Positions 1 to 6,289 of a DNA stretch of 13,176 bases are shown in pieces (positions within the stretch are counted from its first letter, which is position 1; every line of letters starts with the position of its first letter). Source of the DNA: JAYGED01 sp046582565 (GTDB lineage Bacteria > Pseudomonadota > Alphaproteobacteria > JAAXGF01); NCBI GenBank assembly GCA_046582565.1, contig JAYGED010000228.1:1-13176 (forward strand). Direction: 5' to 3'. The notes under the pieces are model-generated. The model made no database searches and was not told where the DNA came from. It worked only from the letters and a program-made list of their open reading frames with translations. The position numbers and the translations under genes are program-made.

Positions 1-2
1 GC

Positions 3-479
3 ATAGTCCGCATCGCGCCTCGACCTGGCGGCGGCTTCGATTTTGACAACGAAGGCGAGTGGGCCTTTGCAATTCAAGTGTACGGTTTCGAGGTCGAAAT
101 GATCGATGTCGATCAGGATGGCATACCCGTTGAGGGCATGGTTTATAATGTCGTCGATCTGCTCGCGTGGCTGCCCGATAGTCCTGGCACTTGGTGGATG
201 CGGCGTGGCGACGAAACGCCGATCCTCGGTTCTCGCAACCTCGCCATGGCCGCGTACCATGGTGACTCGATTACCCTTCACCAAAACCCGCACGAATGGC
301 TGCTCGGTGGTCGCAGGGGCGCCTGCGTCATCAAGTGGGGCTGGCCTCTTGGCGATCTGTTTGCCGACGTTGGCGAGATTGAATGCAGCAGCGTCCCGCT
401 TAAACGGAAACTGGTTGCGTCATTGCGACGCTGGGAGCCTCGCGTAGTCGTGCGGAAGGGGGTGCGCCATGCAGCCTGA
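3..479 (+). CDS. Hypothetical island protein, 5'-partial (enters from left edge)
   Basis: The frame is open from the window edge with no stop. A GTG at 78 could start it, but the residues read upstream of that GTG (an APRPGGGFDFD stretch and then EGEWAF) look like genuine protein, so the true start is probably outside the window. The visible part is about 158 residues, rich in Trp, Gly and acidic residues, with no signal peptide, membrane segment or motif I recognise. Its end overlaps the start of the DUF3631 gene by 11 bases, suggesting translational coupling within one island operon. I do not recognise the family; the position directly before a DUF3631 gene suggests an accessory protein of the island replication module, which is inference only. 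Confidence 0.6.
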   Translation: MVRIAPRPGGGFDFDNEGEWAFAIQVYGFEVEMIDVDQDGIPVEGMVYNVVDLLAWLPDSPGTWWMRRGDETPILGSRNLAMAAYHGDSITLHQNPHEWLLGGRRGACVIKWGWPLGDLFADVGEIECSSVPLKRKLVASLRRWEPRVVVRKGVRHAA

Positions 480-1803
480 CACAGCCGACGATCAGACGTT
501 TGAAACCGACATCATCAAAGAGGTCGAACGGCTCGCACGCTTGCCGGTGCTTGAGTATGAGACTTGCCGCAACGAGATAGCCAAGCGGCATGACGTGCGG
601 GCGTCTGTGTTGGACAGCGAGGTCAAAAAGGCCCGGCGCGCCGGCGCCGGCGACTCCGACAGACAAGGGCAGGCGCTCGGCCTCGATGATCCGGAACCAT
701 GGCCGGAGCCAGTGGACGGTGACGCTTTGCTCGACGAGATTGTCATGCGGGTTCGTCGGTATCTTGTGCTGCCCGACGGCGGCGCCGAGGTGCTGGCGCT
801 ATGGGCCGTTCATGCTCATGCCTTCGAGGCGTTCTATTTCACGCCCCGGCTCGCGATAACAACGCCGGAAAAACAATGCGGAAAAACCGTGGTTCTCGAC
901 GTTCTCGAAAGCCTGACGCCACGCAGCATCCGAACCGAAAATCTCACTACAGCCGTCATGTTCCGCATCGTGGAGGCCCATCAACCGACCCTACTCGTTG
1001 ACGAATTTGATACGTTTCTCAAGCACAACGACGAACTGCGGGGCGCCATCAATGCAGGCTACCGCCGAGGCGGCGTTATGCTTCGATGTGTAGGCGACGA
1101 TAACGATGTGCAGCCCTTCAAGACATTTGCACCCGTGGCAATGGCCGGCATCGGAAACCTCCCCGAGACCATAGCAGACCGTTCAATTTCCATATCCATG
1201 CGGCGCGCCCTGCCTGACGAGACCGTTAAACCATTTCGCGGCGACCGCGCCCACAAAGAGCGTGAGCTATGCAGTCAAATCGCCCGCTGGGTTGCCGATA
1301 ATCGCTTGGCGCTTGAGCAACATGAGCCGAATGTCCTGGGCTGGATGTTCAACCGTATCGCCGACAACTGGCGCCCGCTTTTCACCATTGCCGACCTGGC
1401 GGGTGGTGACTGGCCTGAGCATGCGCGAGCCGTTGCGGAAAAAATTTGCAAGAGCGACGAAGATGAAACGAGCGTCAGAGTTCAGCTTCTCGTGGATATT
1501 GGCGCGTTGTTCCAGAAGCACGATACGGACCGTCTGGCGTCAGCTTTCATCGCAGAGGAACTCGCAGAAATGGAGGACCGCCCTTGGCCTGAATGGGGCA
1601 GGGCGGCGAAACCCATTACGAAGGCCCAGATAGCCCGACAACTCAAGCATTTCAAAATCAGTTCCGGGACATTCCGCGACGGCGCCAAGACGGAGAGGGG
1701 ATACAAGCTGGATCAACTCAAGGACGCCCTTAGCCGGTATGGGGGTTCTCAAAGTGTCACAACGTCACAAACCAACGTGAGCGGGGCTTGCAGCGGTTTT
1801 TAA
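469..1803 (+). CDS. DUF3631-type P-loop protein of a mobile island (primase/helicase-like)
   Basis: A 444-residue protein matching, by recognition, the DUF3631 family found in prophages, plasmids and integrated islands, often as the C-terminal half of primase-helicases. A variant P-loop (TPEKQCGKT, about residues 131-139) follows a helical region; the Walker B-like strand is TLLVDEFDTF (about 174-183). Further signatures are the INAGYRRGG stretch, the APVAMAGIGNLPETIADRS segment and the C-terminal RGYKLDQLKDAL element typical of the family end. No separate primase domain is present, so it may partner with another protein. ATG 469 overlaps the preceding gene. The last residues (SQSVTTSQT) are encoded by the left arm of an inverted hexamer array. 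Role in ATP-dependent DNA replication of the element is inferred from the family. Confidence 0.8.
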   Translation: MQPDTADDQTFETDIIKEVERLARLPVLEYETCRNEIAKRHDVRASVLDSEVKKARRAGAGDSDRQGQALGLDDPEPWPEPVDGDALLDEIVMRVRRYLVLPDGGAEVLALWAVHAHAFEAFYFTPRLAITTPEKQCGKTVVLDVLESLTPRSIRTENLTTAVMFRIVEAHQPTLLVDEFDTFLKHNDELRGAINAGYRRGGVMLRCVGDDNDVQPFKTFAPVAMAGIGNLPETIADRSISISMRRALPDETVKPFRGDRAHKERELCSQIARWVADNRLALEQHEPNVLGWMFNRIADNWRPLFTIADLAGGDWPEHARAVAEKICKSDEDETSVRVQLLVDIGALFQKHDTDRLASAFIAEELAEMEDRPWPEWGRAAKPITKAQIARQLKHFKISSGTFRDGAKTERGYKLDQLKDALSRYGGSQSVTTSQTNVSGACSGF

Positions 1804-1884
1804 AATGTCACAGCGGGTTCGAGTGTGACGTTTCAAATGGCGGAAAAACCCAATGTTTCTGCGGGTTGTGACGTTGTGACACTT
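1752..1884. repeat. Symmetric inverted array of GTCACA/TGTGAC hexamers
   Basis: A perfect 19-base inverted repeat, AAGTGTCACAACGTCACAA at 1752-1770 and its reverse complement at 1866-1884, frames the stop codon of the DUF3631 gene. Inside it lie two more hexamers. In all there are three GTCACA copies (1756, 1764, 1807) followed by three TGTGAC copies (1824, 1867, 1875). The spacings are 8, 43, 17, 43 and 8, exactly symmetric about base 1818. The parts between hexamers match only weakly between arms (about 12 of 14 near the inner pair). Function is unknown: candidates are iterons of an island origin, an operator array, or a large hairpin in the transcript. Confidence 0.75.
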
Positions 1885-1905
1885 CAAACAGGGGGATCCG
1901 GGGCA

Positions 1906-2052
1906 ATGGACACGAAGCAGGCCGAAAAGCCCGGCGCCGACGACTACGAAGAGCGAGCCGCGATCATGCAATACGATGGTGAATTATCGCGGGAAGAGGC
2001 CGAGAAAATGACTATGCCACCGGGCCGAGACGGCGGCGATATAGGAGACTGA
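1906..2052 (+). CDS. Small acidic hypothetical protein of the island
   Basis: An ORF of 48 residues from ATG 1906, preceded by a G-rich stretch. The frame could open earlier at GTG 1825, but that would put the start inside the hexamer array and add residues with little protein character. The core (YEERAAIMQYDGELSREEAEKM) is a pattern I associate with small proteins that follow primase-like genes in prophages and islands. It is acidic and probably helical, with no known function. It ends 4 bases before the next start codon, so it is probably co-translated with it. Confidence 0.55.
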   Translation: MDTKQAEKPGADDYEERAAIMQYDGELSREEAEKMTMPPGRDGGDIGD

Positions 2053-2056
2053 GAAA

Positions 2057-2554
2057 ATGCCAACCACCGATGAGTACTATTTCACCGTCCGCGTATCCCG
2101 GGATTATCGCCATGAAGTAACTTGTCCAATTTGCGGAGAAGGGTTCCAAGCGCAATTTCTGGATGTTCACGATGTCCACAATGATCCGATTTGCAATTTA
2201 TGTTCTTGGGAGAAGGCTCCCAACCTTGCCGGTCTCTTAGCCATGAGCGCGGCAGTTGAAGAATACAGCGTGGGATATAAACGGGTTCCCCGCCAAATTT
2301 TAGAGAAACTGATGCAACGGAACAACGACCCGGAGCGGCTCACAAAAGAGCTAACGGCAGCCCTCCACTCCCTCGGCGCGTTCGACAGGGACGACAACGA
2401 CGCGCCAAGTCAATCGCCGCTCGCAAGCGTCGTGGTGAACGAGATTAACCGCGCTCTCGAAAACGGGAGCGTCGAGTCGATGAAATTTGCTAAACGGCTG
2501 CTCGATGAATGCCCTGAATGCCCCGGCCAACTGACAGACGACATCCCGTTCTAG
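2057..2554 (+). CDS. Hypothetical island protein with a zinc-ribbon-like N-terminus
   Basis: A 165-residue protein with a good ribosome-binding site (GGAG at 2044-2047). A CPIC pair (about residues 23-26) and a CNLC pair (about 46-49) form a likely four-cysteine zinc site. The rest is mostly helical, with an acidic Asp/Asn-rich linker around residues 110-120 and a helix containing NEINRALENGS. The C-terminus contains another two cysteines (ECPEC) and ends DDIPF, similar to the short acidic tails of some single-strand DNA-binding proteins; a link to DNA metabolism is only a guess. The neighbours are other small island genes in the same direction. I do not recognise a named family. Confidence 0.6.
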   Translation: MPTTDEYYFTVRVSRDYRHEVTCPICGEGFQAQFLDVHDVHNDPICNLCSWEKAPNLAGLLAMSAAVEEYSVGYKRVPRQILEKLMQRNNDPERLTKELTAALHSLGAFDRDDNDAPSQSPLASVVVNEINRALENGSVESMKFAKRLLDECPECPGQLTDDIPF

Positions 2555-2566
2555 GAGCAATCAGCC

Positions 2567-3124
2567 ATGACGAAAAACACCCCCACTGCCCCACTCGATC
2601 CGCTACCGGCCGATGCCGCCAAGATCGTTGCTTTCCCCCAGCACGCCATCAAAGCGGCCAAGCGGCCGGTGACCATCGAAAGCATCATCGAGGGCGCTGC
2701 CGGCATGGCGTCGAAGCAGCTTATCGCGCTGGTCAGCGCTGCATTCCCAAACGCAACCGTTGGCGAGGTGAGAGACGCGTTGAAGGCGTACTCCGCAGAC
2801 CGTTTAGTAGAACGCAAGCGGTTACTCGCCGAGGAGCATCTTGACCTGCGCCTCTTTGATCTATGCGAACTAGTGATGGCTGCCGGGCGAGCTGATACTG
2901 TCGGCGAGGCGCTGCGCGTTCTTGCCGACGAGGGCAACGCCGAGGCCGCCACGTACCTCGCGCAAATAGAGAATCCTGAACAAGACGCTTTTTGGCGGGA
3001 TTTCGCCCTTGCCGTCGAAATGGACCCCTACTGGACAATATACCCAGATCACAGTTTCAGTTGCGAGCCCGGTTCCCGCTACTCGACGGCGGAAGAGTTG
3101 GTCAAAGCGTACAGGTGGACGTAG
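2567..3124 (+). CDS. Hypothetical island protein
   Basis: A 185-residue soluble protein, starting at ATG 2567 behind GGAG at 2553-2556 and 12 bases after the previous stop. The middle part (about residues 36-90) reads as a helical bundle, possibly DNA-binding, with the phrase ATVGEVRDALKAYSADRLVERKR. A second helical segment (about 95-140) contains TVGEALRVLADEGNAEAATYLAQ. There are no catalytic motifs, signal peptide or membrane segments. It belongs to the same + strand gene train as the DUF3631 gene. I do not recognise the family. Confidence 0.6.
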   Translation: MTKNTPTAPLDPLPADAAKIVAFPQHAIKAAKRPVTIESIIEGAAGMASKQLIALVSAAFPNATVGEVRDALKAYSADRLVERKRLLAEEHLDLRLFDLCELVMAAGRADTVGEALRVLADEGNAEAATYLAQIENPEQDAFWRDFALAVEMDPYWTIYPDHSFSCEPGSRYSTAEELVKAYRWT

Positions 3125-3128
3125 ACCC

Positions 3129-3260
3129 ATGACGGCTGAATTTCGATATCCCATTTTGAAGACTGCGCCGCGGCCGTGTCCAGACCGTTGTTCAACCATC
3201 CCGACTAGCACCGTGCAGCGCATAGCGTTAAAATGTATGGACCGAAGGGAGGCCGACTGA
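3129..3260 (+). CDS. Possible 43-residue small protein
   Basis: ATG 3129 lies 4 bases after the previous stop, and its TGA directly abuts the ATG of the next gene at 3261, so it tiles neatly between neighbours. The frame is also open upstream to 3009, but that part overlaps the previous gene in another frame and looks like a shadow. The product is basic and rich in Pro, Cys and Arg, with no motif I recognise. Tiling is the only support, so it may be non-coding. Confidence 0.3.
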   Translation: MTAEFRYPILKTAPRPCPDRCSTIPTSTVQRIALKCMDRREAD

Positions 3261-3590
3261 ATGGTGCGCATCGCACTCATTTTTGCGTTCTTGGTTTCCG
3301 CTACTCCGGTCTGGGCGGATTTCCAGGCTGGGGAAGACGCCTATAATCGCGGTGACTACGACACGGCTCTAAGGGAATGGCTACCGCTCGCCGAGCAGGG
3401 AGACGCCGACGCCCAGTTCAACCTTGCCGCCTTATACATGAAGGGTCAGGGTGTTCCGCAAGACGTTTCAAAAAGCTTTGAATTAATCACCAAGGCCGCT
3501 TGGCAAGGCCATCTACCCTCGCTACGGATCGCACGCATGTTGGCACTACGTATCTCCTGGCTAACTCGATTCAAAATCCTTGCCTCCTGA
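3261..3590 (+). pseudogene. Truncated secreted Sel1-repeat (TPR-like) protein
   Basis: The first 19 or so residues are a clear Sec signal peptide (charged start, hydrophobic core, cleavage after VWA). The mature part begins with a TPR/Sel1-like unit (AGEDAYNRGDYDTALREW) and then a typical Sel1 repeat (AEQGDADAQFNLAALYMKGQGVPQD, residues about 52-76). Sel1 proteins normally continue with several more repeats. Here the match stops near residue 92 and the ORF ends with unrelated, basic and hydrophobic residues (MLALRISWLTRFKILAS). This looks like a gene cut near base 3540, where unrelated DNA begins. A good ribosome-binding site (GGGAGG, 3247-3252) precedes ATG 3261. The full-length parent would be a periplasmic protein for protein-protein contacts. 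Confidence 0.6.
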
Positions 3591-3711
3591 CGCAAATCAA
3601 CCGAAATTGACCGCATGGGTTTGCAAATAGTAGAGTTTTTTGGACACCGCCCTCTTGACCCGGCGGCCGCAGAATACGTACTCCGGCCAGTGGTGGGTTT
3701 TTACTCCGGCG
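3591..3711. other. Gene-free DNA, possible insertion-sequence scar
   Basis: No gene is visible between the Sel1 fragment and the hypB promoter. The stretch about 3640-3717 (TTTTTTGGACACC, then GTGGTGGGTTTTTACTCCGG, ending in GTTGACA) resembles the non-coding ends I associate with IS21-type elements. This is a visual resemblance only; no second end or transposase is present. If correct, the -35 box of the downstream promoter would be supplied by the IS end. Confidence 0.25.
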
Positions 3712-3739
3712 TTGACATGTGGAACGGTTAAACTAGACT
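3712..3739 (+). promoter_or_regulatory. Sigma-70-type promoter for the hypB-ureohydrolase locus
   Basis: A consensus -35 TTGACA (3712-3717) is followed after a 16-base spacer by TAGACT (3734-3739) as the -10. It reads toward hypB and is the best promoter-like pair in front of the locus. The -10 overlaps the palindrome at 3737-3750, which suggests repression at this promoter. The start point was not measured. Confidence 0.55.
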
Positions 3740-3750
3740 GATTAATCAGT
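3737..3750. promoter_or_regulatory. 14-bp perfect palindrome, candidate TetR-family operator
   Basis: ACTGATTAATCAGT is a perfect 14-bp palindrome covering the end of the -10 box and the expected transcription start. Its length and AT-rich centre suit a TetR-family dimer site. The locus ends with a TetR-family gene (11426), the obvious candidate binder. I saw no second copy of the palindrome in the window. Confidence 0.5.
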
Positions 3751-3878
3751 TTGTTTCCACATTGGCGATTTCCTGGAGCCGGGGAACGCGAAGCCTTCGC
3801 TTCAGGGGGTGGAAAACGGGATGAGAACTGTCAGTGAAAGACAGCGGTTCAACGATTAACAGGAGAGGGAGCAAGGTC
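3751..3878 (+). promoter_or_regulatory. Long leader with two potential hairpins before hypB
   Basis: About 125 bases of leader separate the predicted transcription start from ATG 3879. It contains a GAAGC-CTTC-GCTTC hairpin (3791-3804) and a second one near 3826-3852, with stem CTGTC/GACAG and outer GAA/TTC pairs. A purine-rich segment (AGGAGAGGGAG, 3861-3871) provides the ribosome-binding site. I could not match it to the guanidine-I, -II, -III or Ni/Co riboswitch patterns I remember, so function is open. Confidence 0.3.
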
Positions 3879-4736
3879 ATGTGCACCGTCTGTGGATGCG
3901 GCCAGATCGGCGCGAAAACTACCGTGCAAAATGATAAACATGCCCACAGTCATGATCCCCACGAACATCATCATGGCCATCACCATTTTGGGCACGGTGC
4001 GGCAGGCGTTTCCGTCGCGGGATATAGTCAGGGCCGGCTGGTTCAAATCGAGCAAAATATCCTGTCAAAAAATGACGGTTATGCCGATGACAACAGGAAA
4101 TGGTTTAGAGACCACGGCTTGTTGGCGCTGAACCTGGTTTCCAGCCCCGGTGCTGGAAAAACCACTCTGTTGGCCGAGACCCTGAACGCACTGAAAGCCA
4201 CAATACCGCTTGGTGTGATCGAAGGAGATCAGGAAACCGAAAACGACGCTGACAAAATTCGTGAAACCGGTGTATCCGCTATCCAAATCAATACGGGCAG
4301 GGGGTGTCATCTGGACGCCCATATGGTCGGCCACGCCCTGCAAGACCTTCCCGTTGAACGCGGTGGCGCCGTGCTGATTGAGAACGTCGGTAATCTCGTT
4401 TGTCCGGCAGCATTTGATCTGGGCGAAGCGTGCAAGGTCGTCATCCTGTCGGTTGCTGAGGGCGAGGATAAGCCAATCAAATACCCCGACATGTTCGCCG
4501 CGGCTGATCTGATGATACTCAGCAAGATCGACCTTTTACCCTATGTGGATTTTGATGTGGATCAGGCCGTGGAATATGCTCACCGGGTCAATCCCCATCT
4601 CGAAATTATGAAACTATCCGCGAAAACGGGCGAAGGGTTACAGGAATGGCAGGACTGGATCGTTGTACGGGCAAGAGCCGCCGCGGCAGTATCAAAACCG
4701 GCTCCGGCAAACCCAAAAAAACATGCCCATGCATGA
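3879..4736 (+). CDS. hypB: HypB-like GTPase, nickel-insertion accessory protein
   Basis: A 285-residue HypB-family SIMIBI GTPase that delivers Ni(II) to a nickel enzyme. The frame opens at GTG 3834, but ATG 3879 gives the canonical MCTVCGC N-terminus (high-affinity nickel site C2, C5, C7) and has a strong ribosome-binding site. A histidine-rich tract follows (11 His between residues 21 and 39), suited to nickel storage. The G domain has the P-loop (PGAGKTT, 90-96), EGDQE (115-119), the metal-responsive GCHLDAH segment (C143, H144) and ENVGNLVCP. The C-terminus adds HAHA. No hydrogenase gene is present in the window. The next genes are hypA and a ureohydrolase, so it probably serves that enzyme, as the HypA/B-like partners of guanidine hydrolase do. 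It overlaps hypA by 8 bases. Confidence 0.93.
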   Translation: MCTVCGCGQIGAKTTVQNDKHAHSHDPHEHHHGHHHFGHGAAGVSVAGYSQGRLVQIEQNILSKNDGYADDNRKWFRDHGLLALNLVSSPGAGKTTLLAETLNALKATIPLGVIEGDQETENDADKIRETGVSAIQINTGRGCHLDAHMVGHALQDLPVERGGAVLIENVGNLVCPAAFDLGEACKVVILSVAEGEDKPIKYPDMFAAADLMILSKIDLLPYVDFDVDQAVEYAHRVNPHLEIMKLSAKTGEGLQEWQDWIVVRARAAAAVSKPAPANPKKHAHA

Positions 4737-5142
4737 GCTTGCCCTGGCCCGCAGCCTGACCACACTGGTCGATGAATACGCCGCGCAACAAGGTGTTGAC
4801 CGTATCAAACAGCTCAACATCCGCTTGGGTGAACTCTCGGCGATGACCCGCGCGCTGCATTTTTGTTTTGGCTCTGCTTCACAGGGAACATCTTGCGAGG
4901 GCGCGATCCTGAATATCGAAGATATTCCCCTCACCGTATTCTGCGACATCTGCGACAGCGTTAAGACACCGAACGGCCGATACAGCTTCCGCTGCCCGGA
5001 CTGCGGCATGCCAACCCCGACCGTGGTCACCGGCCGGGAAATGCAATTGGTGTCCATCGAGCTTTATGAGACCAGTGAGCTCACCCCTGACTCACCACAC
5101 ATAGAACAGACACCAACGCCTAAAAACCTTGCCGTTAGCTAG
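4729..5142 (+). CDS. hypA: HypA-like nickel metallochaperone
   Basis: A 137-residue HypA-family protein. The frame is open further upstream, but ATG 4729 gives the conserved MHE start (Met1 and His2 form the nickel site); ATG 4723 would place two residues before it and break the motif. The structural zinc site is complete: C72-x2-C75 and C89-x2-C92. The protein is about 20 residues longer than usual HypA (113-118), with a Pro/Thr-rich C-terminal tail of no obvious function. It overlaps the end of hypB and its stop overlaps the ribosome-binding site (AGGA, 5141-5144) of the ureohydrolase gene, showing tight co-expression. Expected role: with HypB, load Ni(II) into the neighbouring ureohydrolase. 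Confidence 0.92.
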   Translation: MHELALARSLTTLVDEYAAQQGVDRIKQLNIRLGELSAMTRALHFCFGSASQGTSCEGAILNIEDIPLTVFCDICDSVKTPNGRYSFRCPDCGMPTPTVVTGREMQLVSIELYETSELTPDSPHIEQTPTPKNLAVS

Positions 5143-5151
5143 GAACAACAG

Positions 5152-6231
5152 ATGACGACTCAGCCCAGCAATCCGTGGACATTTGTTCCCCATCAACATC
5201 AGGGACCGCATCAGGAAACCCATGACGATGCGCACACGCGGTCGCCTGAAAAGCATAATGGCCCGTTCAAGGCAGAAGGTATTCTGACGTTCATGGGGGC
5301 TCCCTATTGCCCTGCTGATCGTGACAAAGTTAGTGAAATGGGCGCCAAGATATGCTTCCTCGGCGCGCCCTGGGATCAGGGAACGATCGTGCGTACCGGC
5401 ACATCCAGCGGTCCCCATGGTATCCGCCAAGCCTCGTCACAGTATTTTCCCTACATGTTCGAATACGATGTCGATCTGATGACCTTCTTCAACGTGGTCG
5501 ACTGCGGCGATATTCCGGTGGTTCCCGGAAATAATGAGCTGTCCCAGCGCTACATGTACGACTACGTCACCGAATGTCTGGAAGGTGGCGCCAAGGTGAT
5601 CCTGGTCGGCGGCGATCACTCTGTGCCGATCCCCGGTGCGCGCGCCCTGTCGCAATGGCTGACGCGTCGCAAGCCGGATGGAAAGATGGGATATCTGCAC
5701 GTGGATTGCCATCTGGATGCCGCCGTCGACTGGGCGGGTATCGAAATTACCAATGCGTCGGGACCGACGGAAGCCTTCAAGCTGCCCAACGTCAGTAGTG
5801 AGAACATGGCGCACATGGGCTCGCGCAACGGCCTCAATCCTAAAGACTGGATGGACTTCTGGATCGACAACAACATACCGATTTACCCCATGTCCGAGGT
5901 CGTGGAGCGCGGGATTGATGCCTGTGGCCGCGAAATTCTTGAACGTGCCTGGAACGGCACCGATGCGGTGTACCTGTCGTGGGACACCGATTCCCTCGAT
6001 TGCAGTTGCATGCCGGGCACCACCTGTCCCGAGAGCTATGGCCTGAAGGCGCGTGAAGCCTTGGCGTTCGCACGGCTCGCCGGTGAATATGGCGTCGATG
6101 TTCTGGAACTGGCCGAGCTTTCGCCGATTTTCGACGTTAGCCAGATGAGCACTAAGCTCGCCTGCAATATGATTTACCACTATCTGGGCAGCCGGGCGGC
6201 AACGCTCCGCAGCCGTAACGAAAAACCATGA
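5152..6231 (+). CDS. Ureohydrolase alpha (catalytic) subunit, probable Ni-dependent guanidino-compound hydrolase
   Basis: A 359-residue arginase/agmatinase-superfamily enzyme. All six binuclear-metal ligands are present: H156 in GGDHS, D185/H187/D189 in DCHLD, and D278/D280 in SWDTDSLD. The substrate-side Glu is present in ELSP (E322). Features unlike ordinary agmatinase: a His-rich 40-residue N-terminal extension; Cys instead of Ala in the DAHxD motif; loss of the agmatinase-type HG motif after it (NASGPT at this place); and a DCSCMPGTTCPE loop with three cysteines where agmatinases have DPAFAPGTGTPE. It follows hypBA by 9 bases and precedes a paralogue lacking metal ligands. From established work as I recall it, such pairs form Ni-dependent heteromeric hydrolases acting on N,N-dimethylguanidine or metformin. 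Dimethylguanidine hydrolase is my preferred guess; plain guanidine or another alkylguanidine is possible. Annotation as agmatinase (speB) would probably be wrong. Confidence 0.88.
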   Translation: MTTQPSNPWTFVPHQHQGPHQETHDDAHTRSPEKHNGPFKAEGILTFMGAPYCPADRDKVSEMGAKICFLGAPWDQGTIVRTGTSSGPHGIRQASSQYFPYMFEYDVDLMTFFNVVDCGDIPVVPGNNELSQRYMYDYVTECLEGGAKVILVGGDHSVPIPGARALSQWLTRRKPDGKMGYLHVDCHLDAAVDWAGIEITNASGPTEAFKLPNVSSENMAHMGSRNGLNPKDWMDFWIDNNIPIYPMSEVVERGIDACGREILERAWNGTDAVYLSWDTDSLDCSCMPGTTCPESYGLKAREALAFARLAGEYGVDVLELAELSPIFDVSQMSTKLACNMIYHYLGSRAATLRSRNEKP

Positions 6232-6289
6232 TCAGAACAACGGCGTCGGCACTGGCCACTTATCGCAGCGTTCGACAGGAGCAGAATTC

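Noticed and set aside
1752..1884. CRISPR array or CRP sites
   Set aside because: The repeats are 6-19 bases in mirror orientation with unequal spacing, not direct repeats with spacers; CRP sites need TGTGA-N6-TCACA, whereas here the half-sites point the other way.
3009..3128. Upstream extension of the small ORF ending at 3260
   Set aside because: It overlaps the preceding gene in a different frame and has shadow-like composition; only the part from 3129 is kept as a weak candidate.
3565..3590. tRNA T-arm-like sequence near the end of the Sel1 fragment
   Set aside because: The loop does not fit the T-arm pattern, there is no CCA-like end, and it shares no sequence with the candidate at 12806.
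3751..3878. Guanidine (ykkC, mini-ykkC) or Ni/Co riboswitch
   Set aside because: None of the conserved motifs I remember for those classes can be found in the leader, so I list it only as a structured leader.
5437..6180. Long antisense reading frame (247 codons) on the minus strand
   Set aside because: It mirrors the alpha ureohydrolase gene, shows no family features, and results from GC-rich codon use.
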